Numbered from the stretch's first letter, positions 16,879-25,622 are shown. The stretch: DNA of 40,191 bases from Moduliflexus sp964602655 (GCA_964602655.1 CAZRSF010000062.1:1-40191), one strand, 5' to 3'. Translations and numbers: made by a program. The notes: generated by a model not told the origin, from the letters alone.

Positions 16879-19089
16879 ATGGCGCATCAGATTACCAGGC
16901 ATGACAGGATTCCGCCTGTGATTACCGTTCAAGAAGAGAAATGTGTCAATTGTCACGCGTGTATTCAAGTCTGTCCGACGAAAATCTGTAATAACGGCGC
17001 GAAAGACATCATTGAATTGAATGCGGAAACCTGCGTGGGGTGCGGCTTGTGTATCCGAGCCTGTTCGCACGAAGCGCGGATCGCTGTTGACGATTTCGAC
17101 GAGGCGATGAGCGTTCTCAAGTGGCGCGAACCGGTGGTCGCGATTGTCGCGCCATCTATTGCGGCAAATTTCCCAGGGCAGTATTTGCGCGTGAACGGAT
17201 GGTTGAAACATCTTGGCGTTGAGGCGGTTTTCGATGTCAGTTTCGGCGCGGAATTAACGATCAAATCGTATGTCGAATATATCAAAGCGGCCAATCCGCC
17301 GTTGGTGATTGCCTCGCCCTGTCCGACAATCGTCGAGTTCATTCGGATTTACCAGCCCTCCTTGCTGCCCTACCTTGCGCCGATTGATTCGCCGATGGTT
17401 CACACGATCAAAATGATTCGCCGCTATTATCCGCGTTATGCGTCTCATCGTATGCTGGTTGTCTCTCCGTGTTTGGAAAAACGCAAAGAATTCAGCGATG
17501 TTGGGCTGACACATACCTATAACGTCACGTATCGCAGTCTCGAAGCCTACTTCCACGCTGAAGGCGTCAACTTGAACAATTACGAGGAGGCGGATTTCGA
17601 GAATACCGCCGCCGAGCGCGCCGTGCTGTTCTCCAATCCGGGCGGCTTGGCGCGAACGCTTCTGCGCGAGATTCCCGAACTGACCGGGAAAATTCGCAAA
17701 ATCGAAAGCCCGCTCCATGTGTACCCGTATTTGAAGAGCCTGCAAGGCTTGCTCGCTCGCGGCATGCAGCCGCGCGTGATTGACTGCTTGAATTGCGATC
17801 ATGGCTGTAACGGCGGCACAGGCACGAACAATCAGTCGAAAAACATCGAAGAGTTGGAATATTACGTCGAACTCCGCAATCGCGATATGCAGGAGCGCTA
17901 TCGTAAGAAAGGCGTGCTGGCGGATGCGCGGACGCGCAAGCAGATTCATGGAATTCTCAATCAATACTGGGAACCCGACCTGTATTCCAGAAAGTTTTAT
18001 GATCGCTCCTCCGTGAACTCGATAATGCAGCCGGATTCGAAAGAGCTTCAGCAGATTTATTTCAGAATGAAAAAACGTCGGGAGGAGGATTTTCTACATT
18101 GCAACGCCTGCGGCTATCGCACCTGCGAAGGCATGGCCGTCGCCATTTTCAATGGCCTGAACAAACCTGAAAATTGCCACCATTTCATCAGAGCCTCTCT
18201 TGAAGAGCAGCACAACGAGTTGGAAGAAAAAACGCAGCGCCTCAAGGCGTTTACGGAAGAGTTGGAGGTCTCGCATGTCGAAATCAGCCAGAGTAACGTC
18301 GAGTTACAAACGACCAATCGGACGTTGGAACGAGAGCACCAACTGAAATTGGATTTGAATGCGCGGTTAGCGTCGAGCCTGAAGATGCTGGAAAAAGAGC
18401 ACGAACAATTGCAGCAGAAAACAACGCAAATCGAGGACTATGTCCGCCAACTTCAAGAATCGAACACGAAAATGGAAGAGGCGCACTCGAAAATGGAGGC
18501 CGAGCAGCAGGAGAAGTTGCGCCTGGCGCTCATTGTCTCGCAGCGGCTGCATGAGTTGGAACTGAATAATCGCCATATTTCCGAGATGGCGGTCACGCTC
18601 TCGAAAATGTCGGGCGCGCAGGCCGAAGAAATCACCCGGTTGATTTCGGAGATTTCGTCCATTTCGGGCATTATTGAAGGGTTAAACGCCATTGTCGAGG
18701 CGATTTCGGACGTGTCCGGCAGCATCGATCTGCTCGCCTTGAATGCCTCGATTGTGGCGGCGCAGGCAGGGGATTCCGGGCGGGCGTTCGCCATTGTGGC
18801 GCAAGAGGTCAAACATTTGGCCGAAAATTCCAGGCGAGAAGTCCAAAAAATCGTTCCGTTAGCATCCAGCATCAATGCGACTGTGGTTGATACCAGTAAG
18901 AATGCCAATGTCCTGTTCAACCATTTTCGGAACATTGATGTATTGATTGAACAGGTCTCGCTGGCGACGAAACAGATCAGCGCGTCAACCAACGAATTAA
19001 CGCAGGAAGCGCAGCATCTGGTGGAGAAAGAGAAGTCGTTGAACACGTTTCCTGAGGAACGACCGCCCCGATTCGGCCATCCGAAATGA
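16879..19089 (+). CDS. Soluble [FeFe]-hydrogenase-like sensor with Fe-S domains, coiled coil and chemoreceptor-type output
   Basis: A 736-residue cytoplasmic protein that probably senses H2 or redox state. In order: a 2[4Fe-4S] ferredoxin (Cys22/25/28/32 and 52/55/58/62); the hydrogenase large-subunit domain with H-cluster ligand positions Cys148 (ASPCPTIVEF), Cys198 (VSPCLEKRKEF), Cys306 and Cys310 (NCDHGCNGG); a further Fe-S motif C-x2-C-x4-C-x16-C (408, 411, 416, 433); a long coiled coil (440-560); and a methyl-accepting signalling tip (DLLALNASIVAAQAGDSGR, 617-635). The proton-relay Cys before Cys148 is Pro, as in sensory rather than catalytic forms. There is no membrane segment. The ATG at 16879 has AAGGAGA; an upstream TTG (16849) is less likely. 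Confidence 0.92.
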   Translation: MAHQITRHDRIPPVITVQEEKCVNCHACIQVCPTKICNNGAKDIIELNAETCVGCGLCIRACSHEARIAVDDFDEAMSVLKWREPVVAIVAPSIAANFPGQYLRVNGWLKHLGVEAVFDVSFGAELTIKSYVEYIKAANPPLVIASPCPTIVEFIRIYQPSLLPYLAPIDSPMVHTIKMIRRYYPRYASHRMLVVSPCLEKRKEFSDVGLTHTYNVTYRSLEAYFHAEGVNLNNYEEADFENTAAERAVLFSNPGGLARTLLREIPELTGKIRKIESPLHVYPYLKSLQGLLARGMQPRVIDCLNCDHGCNGGTGTNNQSKNIEELEYYVELRNRDMQERYRKKGVLADARTRKQIHGILNQYWEPDLYSRKFYDRSSVNSIMQPDSKELQQIYFRMKKRREEDFLHCNACGYRTCEGMAVAIFNGLNKPENCHHFIRASLEEQHNELEEKTQRLKAFTEELEVSHVEISQSNVELQTTNRTLEREHQLKLDLNARLASSLKMLEKEHEQLQQKTTQIEDYVRQLQESNTKMEEAHSKMEAEQQEKLRLALIVSQRLHELELNNRHISEMAVTLSKMSGAQAEEITRLISEISSISGIIEGLNAIVEAISDVSGSIDLLALNASIVAAQAGDSGRAFAIVAQEVKHLAENSRREVQKIVPLASSINATVVDTSKNANVLFNHFRNIDVLIEQVSLATKQISASTNELTQEAQHLVEKEKSLNTFPEERPPRFGHPK

Positions 19090-19135
19090 CCCCTGTCGGC
19101 GGTGGCATGTTGAAACAGCAAGGATACGTGTCGTT

Positions 19136-21043
19136 TCAGCGCGGCCAGTTGAACAGATCAACTGAGGGATCGGAGAGAAAATAGACGCACGGCGCGTCGG
19201 TTTCGCTATAGATGGCCGTGATAAATTCCATGAGATCGCGTTTCTGGGAAAAATGCTGTCCCACAAGAATATGCGAGATCGTGCCGCCATTCAAATGGAG
19301 CGCAAAGCTTCCTTCGATCTGCATCCGTTTCAGCAACGGACATGCGGCGGCGGGATTCATGTAGATACCGTCGCAATACGAAACTGTGCCTGAGGCGAGA
19401 TCGCCTTTGACGATATGCCCCGATTCGGGCGAATGATAACGCAAATCGAGCCGCGCAAGCCGCGAGGAAACGGCAGGATTCGGCAGTCCGCCGAGCACGA
19501 ACGAGATGTGGTGGCGCTGCGACAGCCGATTGCAGACCGATTGCATGTGCGTGATAATTTCCTGCCCGAACGCCACCGCCTCGTCGGATTCATGAATCTG
19601 CACCCCTTTATGAATCTGGATCAACTCGTTCAAACCGACAAAATCAATCAGGAAGTCCGCCTCTTCAAGCTGAAGGAAACTGCTGCCGTCCGGTTTCATC
19701 ATCAGAATGCCGAGCGGACCTTCCTTCCCGGACGCCAATAATTTCTCGATAAAGACCCGCTTCTGCATGTGGGCTTCGGCGGCGAGTTCCATCGTTTCCG
19801 TCAGCTTGGCAAACAGGTGCATATCGCTGCGCCGCGCGATGTAGCCGTAACGCGGCAGGTTGATGACGACGCTGTTAATCAGCGCATGACGGGTTTTCCA
19901 GAATTCCTTGGACGCGGCGGTGGGCTTCTGCGGCTGCTGAAACGCCTGAAAGACGCGGCGATCCTGGCCGCGTTCGAAGACCAGCATGGCCTGGCCTTTT
20001 TTGAACAGAAATTCAGCCAACGCACCGAGAAATTCCTGATGTCCCTGGCAGTCGAAAAAGTCTTCGGAGAGATGGATGACCGGCAGCGGCAGCGCAAACA
20101 GCGTTCCCTCGTTGTTGATTTCATGCAAGACATCCAGCAACGTCAGCAGCACACGCTGCGCTTCGGGCTGCACGTCCTGGCGCTCTTGCTTTTTCGTCGC
20201 CGCTCTGGTTCGGATTTTTTCTTCCGAGGGCGGCGCGGAGATGTCGTTGAATTCCGCCGGAAGATGCCAGTAGAGGTGCAGCAGCGTCGTCACGCGCAGG
20301 CTCATGGATTGGCGTGAAAGCTCGAACACCAATTTCTGCGCTAATTGTTTTAAGTCGGCGGCGCTGATGCCTTCGGTGTACGGCGCAAACAGGAGGTTGA
20401 CGGCGTCCCATTCCACCGAATGAAAGACATGTCCGCGCAGAATCTCGGTGAATCCGACCATCTGCGAGATCAGCGCTTCCGGGTGTTTGGCGGGTTTGGC
20501 TTTCAGGCCGCCTTCGAAAAAACTGAGTCCGAACTTTTTGAGGTATTCCAGCGACAGGCCGATGGAATACAGCCGATCAATAAATTCCAAGCCTTCCAAA
20601 TAAATATCGCCGCGCAAATGGGCGTCGGCGACTTCTTGCGAAAAGACGTTAATCAAGGCGTATTCCCGCTTGATCCGGCTGGCAAGCGCGAGATTGGTCA
20701 ATTCCGGGCCGGGGAGGAATTCCGCCTGATTTTTGTGTTGATGCAGGATAATCTGTTCCACGTCGTACAACGCCACGCCGAGCCGCGTGTGCATCTTGTG
20801 CGCCTTTTCCAGGCCATGCTCGATGAGTTTCGCGCTGACGAGTTCGCGGATGAGCGTACTCGTCATGATACGGACATTAAGGCTGATGATCTGCGTTTCC
20901 ACCTCATCGCTGATGATTTCGGCGGTGCGGCGGTCGAGATACGTTTCGCGGATCAGCGCGCTGACGATGCGCTCTTTATTCCACTCTTCCAGGTATTCGC
21001 TGGAGGTTCTGATGTATAATTGATTCGGCATAGGTTTTTCCAA
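19136..21043 (-). CDS. Class III ribonucleotide reductase (NrdD)-like protein lacking the glycyl-radical domain
   Basis: A 635-residue homologue of anaerobic ribonucleoside-triphosphate reductase. An ATP-cone opens it (about 8-100, with EEWNKERIVSALIRE). The NrdD core is recognisable: NEGTLFALPLPVIHLSEDF (311-329), NSVVINLPRYGY (390-401), FVGLNELIQIHKG (468-480), SRLARLDLR (527-535) and LNGGTISHILVG (584-595). The segment between 330 and 390, where NrdD has its Cys-Cys-Arg-Leu active-site motif, has only Cys332 and no such motif. The protein stops after DAPCVYFLSDPSVDLFNWPR, just where the zinc cysteines and glycyl radical would follow; none is found in other frames downstream. A regulatory pseudo-enzyme is inferred. 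It converges on the sensor gene with 46 bases between. Confidence 0.85.
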   Translation of the reverse strand: MEKPMPNQLYIRTSSEYLEEWNKERIVSALIRETYLDRRTAEIISDEVETQIISLNVRIMTSTLIRELVSAKLIEHGLEKAHKMHTRLGVALYDVEQIILHQHKNQAEFLPGPELTNLALASRIKREYALINVFSQEVADAHLRGDIYLEGLEFIDRLYSIGLSLEYLKKFGLSFFEGGLKAKPAKHPEALISQMVGFTEILRGHVFHSVEWDAVNLLFAPYTEGISAADLKQLAQKLVFELSRQSMSLRVTTLLHLYWHLPAEFNDISAPPSEEKIRTRAATKKQERQDVQPEAQRVLLTLLDVLHEINNEGTLFALPLPVIHLSEDFFDCQGHQEFLGALAEFLFKKGQAMLVFERGQDRRVFQAFQQPQKPTAASKEFWKTRHALINSVVINLPRYGYIARRSDMHLFAKLTETMELAAEAHMQKRVFIEKLLASGKEGPLGILMMKPDGSSFLQLEEADFLIDFVGLNELIQIHKGVQIHESDEAVAFGQEIITHMQSVCNRLSQRHHISFVLGGLPNPAVSSRLARLDLRYHSPESGHIVKGDLASGTVSYCDGIYMNPAAACPLLKRMQIEGSFALHLNGGTISHILVGQHFSQKRDLMEFITAIYSETDAPCVYFLSDPSVDLFNWPR

Positions 21044-21160
21044 ATATTATCGCGCGATTGCCATGAGAAGTTTCTCCCGAAAGAATGATCTCAGCCAGAA
21101 TAATTCACTATGAGCCTCTTGTCCACTAAAAATTACTCTATTGATTTATGGCTCGTGAGT

Positions 21161-21682
21161 CTATTCTATGTGCGATCTCGCCAACAAGCGTCTGATATTC
21201 ATCAGCAGCCGCGCAAGCGGCGGACACAGCGCGCCTGCGCATTGCAGCAGCGTAAACGGAATTTGCAGCGCGTACATGAAGAACGGTTCTTTGCGATGAA
21301 AACTGACGACGAGAGTGGGATAGGCGCGGAACAGGATTTTAGACAGACAGGAAACTTTCATGAAGCGCAGCGTATCGCAAAAGATCGAGAGGGATTCGAC
21401 CGGCAGCTTGCGGACTTCGATGAGTTGTCGGGCATACAGCAGGTTATGTAAGGTCGAAATGGAGTCTTCTTCTAACAAGATACAAAACCGCGCCGCATCT
21501 TCGCCCATAACGTCGCGTAACGTCCGGGCGTCGGTTTGTTCCGCCCCATGAATCGTATGCCCGCCGCACAGAATCAACGTATCAATCTTCTGGGCGCAAG
21601 CGTACTCAACGACGCGCCGAACGTAGGCGACCAGCCGTTCATCCGCCACAATGCCATATCCGCAGACAATCCCGATCTTCAT
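21161..21682 (-). CDS. YdcF/SanA-like DUF218 protein
   Basis: A 173-residue protein resembling the DUF218 (YdcF/ElyC/SanA) family, implicated in envelope processes in other bacteria; its biochemistry is unclear. Visible landmarks are an N-terminal strand (MKIGIVCGYGIVADERL), DTLILCGGHT, the conserved acidic segment EDSISTLHNLLYA (asparagine/aspartate-rich in the family) and IFCDTLRFMKVSCLSKI. The C-terminus is hydrophobic then basic. The ATG at 21682 was chosen because AAGGATG lies just upstream on the minus strand; the longer form from 21724 has no clear site. It is parallel to the NrdD-like gene, 117 bases before it, so a shared transcript is possible. Confidence 0.8.
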   Translation of the reverse strand: MKIGIVCGYGIVADERLVAYVRRVVEYACAQKIDTLILCGGHTIHGAEQTDARTLRDVMGEDAARFCILLEEDSISTLHNLLYARQLIEVRKLPVESLSIFCDTLRFMKVSCLSKILFRAYPTLVVSFHRKEPFFMYALQIPFTLLQCAGALCPPLARLLMNIRRLLARSHIE

Positions 21683-21887
21683 GCGTTCATCCTTGCTGTG
21701 CCGGGATAAACATGTCAAGAACATTTTGCCGCTCGGAATTTTGTAAATCCGCGCATCTGACGTTTGACACGAATTCCCCCTTCGGCATAGACGGTTTTTC
21801 AGCAGTCAGACACCCCCAACGAATCTGACCGCTTATCCACTGAGATCATGTTTTACCCACCCCTTTGCCCCTCCCCGGAGGGGAAAT

Positions 21888-23063
21888 ATGGAGAGAGGTA
21901 TGTCGAAAACAATTGCAGACATCAACGCAAAAATCCGTAAAGGGCAGGCGGTCGTTGTCAATGCGGAAGAGATTATTGATATTGTCGAACAAGACGGCGC
22001 GAAAAAAGCGGCGGAACAGGTAGATGTCGTCACCACCGGGACGTTCGGACCGATGTGTTCGTCCGGCGTTTTTTTTAATATTCCCCATACCGCGCCGAAA
22101 ATCAGGATGCAGAAGGTCTGGATGAATAACGTCCCGGCGTACACCGGTATCGCGGCTGTGGATTTTTATTTAGGAGCAACGGAGTTGCAGGAAAACGATC
22201 CGGCGAATCAGGCGTTTCCCGGCGAATTTCGCTACGGCGGCGGGCACGTTATCGAAGACCTCGCGGCGGGCAAGGATGTGTTTCTGCGCGCGATCTCGTA
22301 TGGGACGGATTGTTATCCACGCAAAGAGTTCGAGACCTGGATCAACCGCAATACGCTGCGTTCCGCTACCTTGATGAATCCGCGGAATGCCTATCAAAAT
22401 TATAATGTCGCCGTGAACCGCGATGTCAATCGCACGATCTATACGTATCTCGGCGCATTGCAGCCGGAGCTTGGCAACGCCAATTATTGTAGCGCCGGGC
22501 AACTCAGCCCGTTGTTGAATGACCCGTATTTCAGAACGATTGGCATCGGAACGCGGATTTTTCTTGGCGGAGGCGAAGGGTTTGTCTGCTGGGAAGGCAC
22601 GCAACATGATCCGAATCCGCTGCGCAGCGAAAACGGCGTACCTCGGCGCGGTTCCGGGACGCTGGCGGTGATGGGCGATTTGAAGCAGATGTCGGATGAA
22701 TGGCTGCGCGGGGCGTCTGTTACCGGTTACGGCGTCAGCCTGATGGTCGGCATCGGTGTGCCGATCCCGATTTTAGACGAAGAAATGGTACGTTATACGG
22801 CGGTGAAGGATGATGAGATTTTCGCGCCTGTGGTGGATTATTCGTCGGACTATCCCAATGCCCGCGATGAAGTCATTGCGGAGGTGTCATACAAAGAGTT
22901 GAAAAGCGGCAAAATTGAGATTCTCGGCAAAGAAATTCCGACCGCCGGGCTGTCCAGCTATAAAAAAGCCAAAGAAATTGCCGATATGTTAAAAGAGTGG
23001 ATTCGAAAAGGGGAATTCGAACTCACCGAACCTGTGCGTCCGTTACGCCGGGTTGAGAGGTAA
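21888..23063 (+). CDS. DUF39 homocysteine biosynthesis protein
   Basis: Member of the DUF39 family. In methanogens the DUF39 protein, together with a ferredoxin-like partner, is required to make homocysteine from aspartate semialdehyde and a sulfide source; bacterial members are thought to do the same. The 391-residue protein shows family segments IRKGQAVVVNAEEIIDIV, VTTGTFGPMCSSGVFFN (with a conserved Cys), SYGTDCYPRKEF, NANYCSAGQLSPLLNDP and the C-terminal GKEIPTAGLSSYKKAKEIA. No CBS domains are present, and no NIL/ferredoxin partner is adjacent. Two starts are credible: ATG 21888 (GGAGGGG upstream) and ATG 21900 (GGAG upstream); the second fits the family N-terminus better. Confidence 0.9.
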   Translation: MERGMSKTIADINAKIRKGQAVVVNAEEIIDIVEQDGAKKAAEQVDVVTTGTFGPMCSSGVFFNIPHTAPKIRMQKVWMNNVPAYTGIAAVDFYLGATELQENDPANQAFPGEFRYGGGHVIEDLAAGKDVFLRAISYGTDCYPRKEFETWINRNTLRSATLMNPRNAYQNYNVAVNRDVNRTIYTYLGALQPELGNANYCSAGQLSPLLNDPYFRTIGIGTRIFLGGGEGFVCWEGTQHDPNPLRSENGVPRRGSGTLAVMGDLKQMSDEWLRGASVTGYGVSLMVGIGVPIPILDEEMVRYTAVKDDEIFAPVVDYSSDYPNARDEVIAEVSYKELKSGKIEILGKEIPTAGLSSYKKAKEIADMLKEWIRKGEFELTEPVRPLRRVER

Positions 23064-23075
23064 TAGCTGGAGGGA

Positions 23076-23108
23076 AACCCTGCCAGGGTTTCGAACCCTG
23101 GCAGGGTT
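23076..23108. repeat. AACCCTGCCAGGGTT inverted repeat
   Basis: AACCCTGCCAGGGTT (23076-23090) and its exact complement AACCCTGGCAGGGTT (23094-23108) are separated by TCG. It lies between convergent genes. Each arm is itself nearly palindromic. I recall similar AACCCTGSCAGGGTT elements in other bacterial genomes, but that was not checked. Confidence 0.85.
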
Positions 23109-23121
23109 GACATGATCTTCT

Positions 23122-25347
23122 TTATTCTTCCGCGCCGTCCTCTTTTTTCAGAGAAACCCAATCGTTGACGCTTACCATTTCTCCTTGCAACACGCCGCGC
23201 CGCAACCCTTCGATGAACAGGTTATAGGCGCTCCGCTGATACGAAGAGATCACATAACTGACGATGTCGCCGTCAATCGGCGTATCATTTTGAGACACTG
23301 GCGCTTCGAAATCGTCAAAGACTTCGATTAATTCCGCAAATCCTTCGTTATCCGCGATCTCACCGACGAAAATATCGGATTCCTGGTCAGCATCGTGATG
23401 CTTGCGCAGGCAATAAAGTAAGACGCGCTGCGATCCGAAAATGTGCGGCTCGTCTGATTCCGGCAGCCGGATAATCGCCTTGATAATAGATTGCGCAACC
23501 ATCTGATGCCGCAGTGTCGTGCTGCGAAGACGGTAATTTTGGAACATGTCGTCTGGCAGCAGTAACAAAATTTTGCCGCCTGGCTTGGCGAGCGTTAAAC
23601 TGCGCCGCAGAAAACGGGTCGGATGATCTTCGCTCATCGGCACATCTCCCATGACGATATCATACACGCCTGAACCGATATGTTTGCTGGCGAGGGCGTT
23701 GTCCTGACGGAACAGAATTTCCGGGAAGCCCTGAATCGCGATGTTGAGCGCAGCAGTACGACAGGCAAAACGGTCAATATCTACACCGGTCAACTGCTGC
23801 TGCTTGCAGAACCTGATAATCGGCAGCCATCGCGCCACTTCGTCATCTAACGGCAGCGAGAAGTATTTGCGTTCATCCTCGGTCAGGCGAGCGAAATAGA
23901 ATTGTCCGGTACGAAGTTCATACTGCATGACATTGTCTCGTTCCGACCATTCGGCATCTTGCAGTTGATCGTCAAGCATTTCTAAAATGTGCAGCAAAAA
24001 GCCGCCTGTGCCACAGCAGGGGTCAAGAATTTTATCATTCAACGTCGGTTCGGCCAGGTGAACCATGAATTTGCTCACATTGTGTTCGGTCAGAATCCGG
24101 CCTTTTCCCTGGCTGACAAAATGCTTGAACACAAATTGATCGAAGAGTTCTTCTTTCTCGTCCGAATCCAGGAATTGATCAATAATGTCTGCATTATACA
24201 CAACGCCTTCGGTGCGGAACGCATCCTGGAGGAAATCAATCACTTTGCTGCGCAGATTTTCCATGTATTCATCCCGCTGCTCGGTTCCTTCTTCCTCCTC
24301 CTCAAACTCTTCTTCCTCTTCTTCCGCCGCCACCGCTGCCGTCTCTTCGATGAGCGGTTCTTCCTCAATGACACGCGCTTCTACGGTTTCTTCAACGAGT
24401 GGCGCGTTCATGTCAGACGCTGTCTCTATGTTCTCCGTCTCGCCTGTTTCTGCGGCGATCTCTTCTTGTTCACTCTCGACCGGGGCTTCTTCGGGCTGCG
24501 GCTGTGAGGTCGCTAATAAGCGGGCTTCTGCGCGTTCGCGAATATCCCACAATCCATCTTCCAGGGCAAATCGGGGATCAATCGTCAGGCGTTCGACGAC
24601 ATCTGTCAAATTCGCCGGAAGGTTGAGCACTGTTGAGGTCAATTCCTCGATATTCATCGAAGTATTGCCTTTCTTTAATGCCTGATAGAGCCGATCAATC
24701 TGGGTCGGGCGTAATTTGGTTTTCTGCGGCTCCATAAATCGTTTCAGCAGCCAGCGTTTCTCTTTTTGAGCGAACCGGTCGTCAATCATCGGAATAAAGA
24801 TCGCGGCGTCAAGGTTCACATGATATTCTTCCGCGACTCGTTGCAGGAGTTCCTCTTCGGTCAATCCGGCTTTCGCTTTCGACAAAATCGAACGTGCGTA
24901 GTCGTTAATGACCGTCCATTCGCTCAGCGTCCAGTATTTGCCGCCGTCAATGTCAGAAAATCGAGGATCATGTTTCAAATCCAGGGTCAACTGTATGTTC
25001 CCTGCAATTTGTTCCAATTTGGCGAGACGATTCAGAATCTGTCGTTCGCTCAAGGGAGCGCGGTATTTCTGAAACACGTCATAGACCGCGTCATTCACTT
25101 TATTCCCTTCCGCCAACTTCCACACATTCCCCCCCGCCTCGACCTCAAGAAAACTCCGATTGCCTCGCAGCATCGGCTCGACATACTGTTGCTTGAGTTG
25201 GGCAAGCGCCACATTTTTCATCATATATTCGTGGACTTCTTCCACCAATTCGTCAATCGGCGAGGTTTCATGCAAATAGAGCGTGCGTTTTAGTAATGCC
25301 AGTAAGCTGTATGAAGACCCGGACGTTTGCTCTGTTCGTTTTGCCAT
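23122..25347 (-). CDS. Four winged-helix-like modules, acidic linker and degenerate N6-adenine methyltransferase domain
   Basis: A 741-residue protein. Residues 1-275 hold four repeating ~65-residue modules, three closing with D-x-RF followed by a Trp-containing strand (DPRFSDIDGGKYWTL, DDRFAQKEKRWLL, DPRFALEDGLWDI) and the first with a looser NVWKL; this resembles HARE-HTH or RpoE-type winged helices. An acidic low-complexity linker (283-360, nearly all Glu around 341-353) follows. Residues 365-741 look like type I HsdM/N6-MTase: VFKHFVSQGKGRILTEHNV, SAM motif I DPCCGTGGF (442-450) and GVDIDRFACRTAALNI. The catalytic NPPF/Y motif is replaced by MGDVPM (566-571), so methylation is doubtful. 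No HsdS or HsdR is nearby. A zinc-ribbon gene lies 6 bases upstream. Confidence 0.85.
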   Translation of the reverse strand: MAKRTEQTSGSSYSLLALLKRTLYLHETSPIDELVEEVHEYMMKNVALAQLKQQYVEPMLRGNRSFLEVEAGGNVWKLAEGNKVNDAVYDVFQKYRAPLSERQILNRLAKLEQIAGNIQLTLDLKHDPRFSDIDGGKYWTLSEWTVINDYARSILSKAKAGLTEEELLQRVAEEYHVNLDAAIFIPMIDDRFAQKEKRWLLKRFMEPQKTKLRPTQIDRLYQALKKGNTSMNIEELTSTVLNLPANLTDVVERLTIDPRFALEDGLWDIRERAEARLLATSQPQPEEAPVESEQEEIAAETGETENIETASDMNAPLVEETVEARVIEEEPLIEETAAVAAEEEEEEFEEEEEGTEQRDEYMENLRSKVIDFLQDAFRTEGVVYNADIIDQFLDSDEKEELFDQFVFKHFVSQGKGRILTEHNVSKFMVHLAEPTLNDKILDPCCGTGGFLLHILEMLDDQLQDAEWSERDNVMQYELRTGQFYFARLTEDERKYFSLPLDDEVARWLPIIRFCKQQQLTGVDIDRFACRTAALNIAIQGFPEILFRQDNALASKHIGSGVYDIVMGDVPMSEDHPTRFLRRSLTLAKPGGKILLLLPDDMFQNYRLRSTTLRHQMVAQSIIKAIIRLPESDEPHIFGSQRVLLYCLRKHHDADQESDIFVGEIADNEGFAELIEVFDDFEAPVSQNDTPIDGDIVSYVISSYQRSAYNLFIEGLRRGVLQGEMVSVNDWVSLKKEDGAEE

Positions 25348-25353
25348 ACTTTC

Positions 25354-25590
25354 TTATTCCTCCCCCTCATTGTCCCACTGAATGATTCCGTAGGCGCAGA
25401 TCTTTCCTCGGCGCGGCGCGAAAGCCGCTGTGGCAATGTCGCCTGGCCGTTCGTGATGTCGGGCGCAAACATGCGCGTCCCAGCATCCCGGATGAATATA
25501 GATGCGACATGCCGGGCAATAAAAAATAAACATGCCTTCAGGGAAATTGGTTCCTTGACAGTGCCCGCATTGTTCGATGTTCGGACGCAT
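25354..25590 (-). CDS. Small zinc-ribbon-like protein
   Basis: A 78-residue protein with paired cysteines and histidines: CGHC near residue 8, then CPACRIYIHPGCWDAHVCARHH, consistent with one or two zinc sites of zinc-ribbon or treble-clef type. The ATG at 25590 was chosen because AAGGGGAG lies 9 bases upstream on the minus strand; the frame is open further up but without a good site. It ends 6 bases before the start of the winged-helix/pseudo-methyltransferase gene, so they almost certainly form an operon, and may form a complex. Function unknown. Confidence 0.75.
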   Translation of the reverse strand: MRPNIEQCGHCQGTNFPEGMFIFYCPACRIYIHPGCWDAHVCARHHERPGDIATAAFAPRRGKICAYGIIQWDNEGEE

Positions 25591-25622
25591 GACAGACTTC
25601 TCCCCTTTACCGCCAGAACGGT

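Noticed and set aside
18997..19290. Minus-strand ORF overlapping the end of the NrdD-like gene, as a frameshifted glycyl-radical C-terminus
   Set aside because: Its translation has no CxxC zinc pairs and no glycyl-radical motif, so the NrdD-like protein does not appear to be a simple frameshift product.
23090..23108. TTCGAACCCTGG looks like a tRNA T-arm
   Set aside because: It is part of the perfect AACCCTGCCAGGGTT inverted repeat; no acceptor, D or anticodon arms surround it.
23122..25347. Type I restriction-modification system
   Set aside because: There is a methyltransferase fold but no specificity or restriction subunit, and the catalytic NPPY motif is absent.
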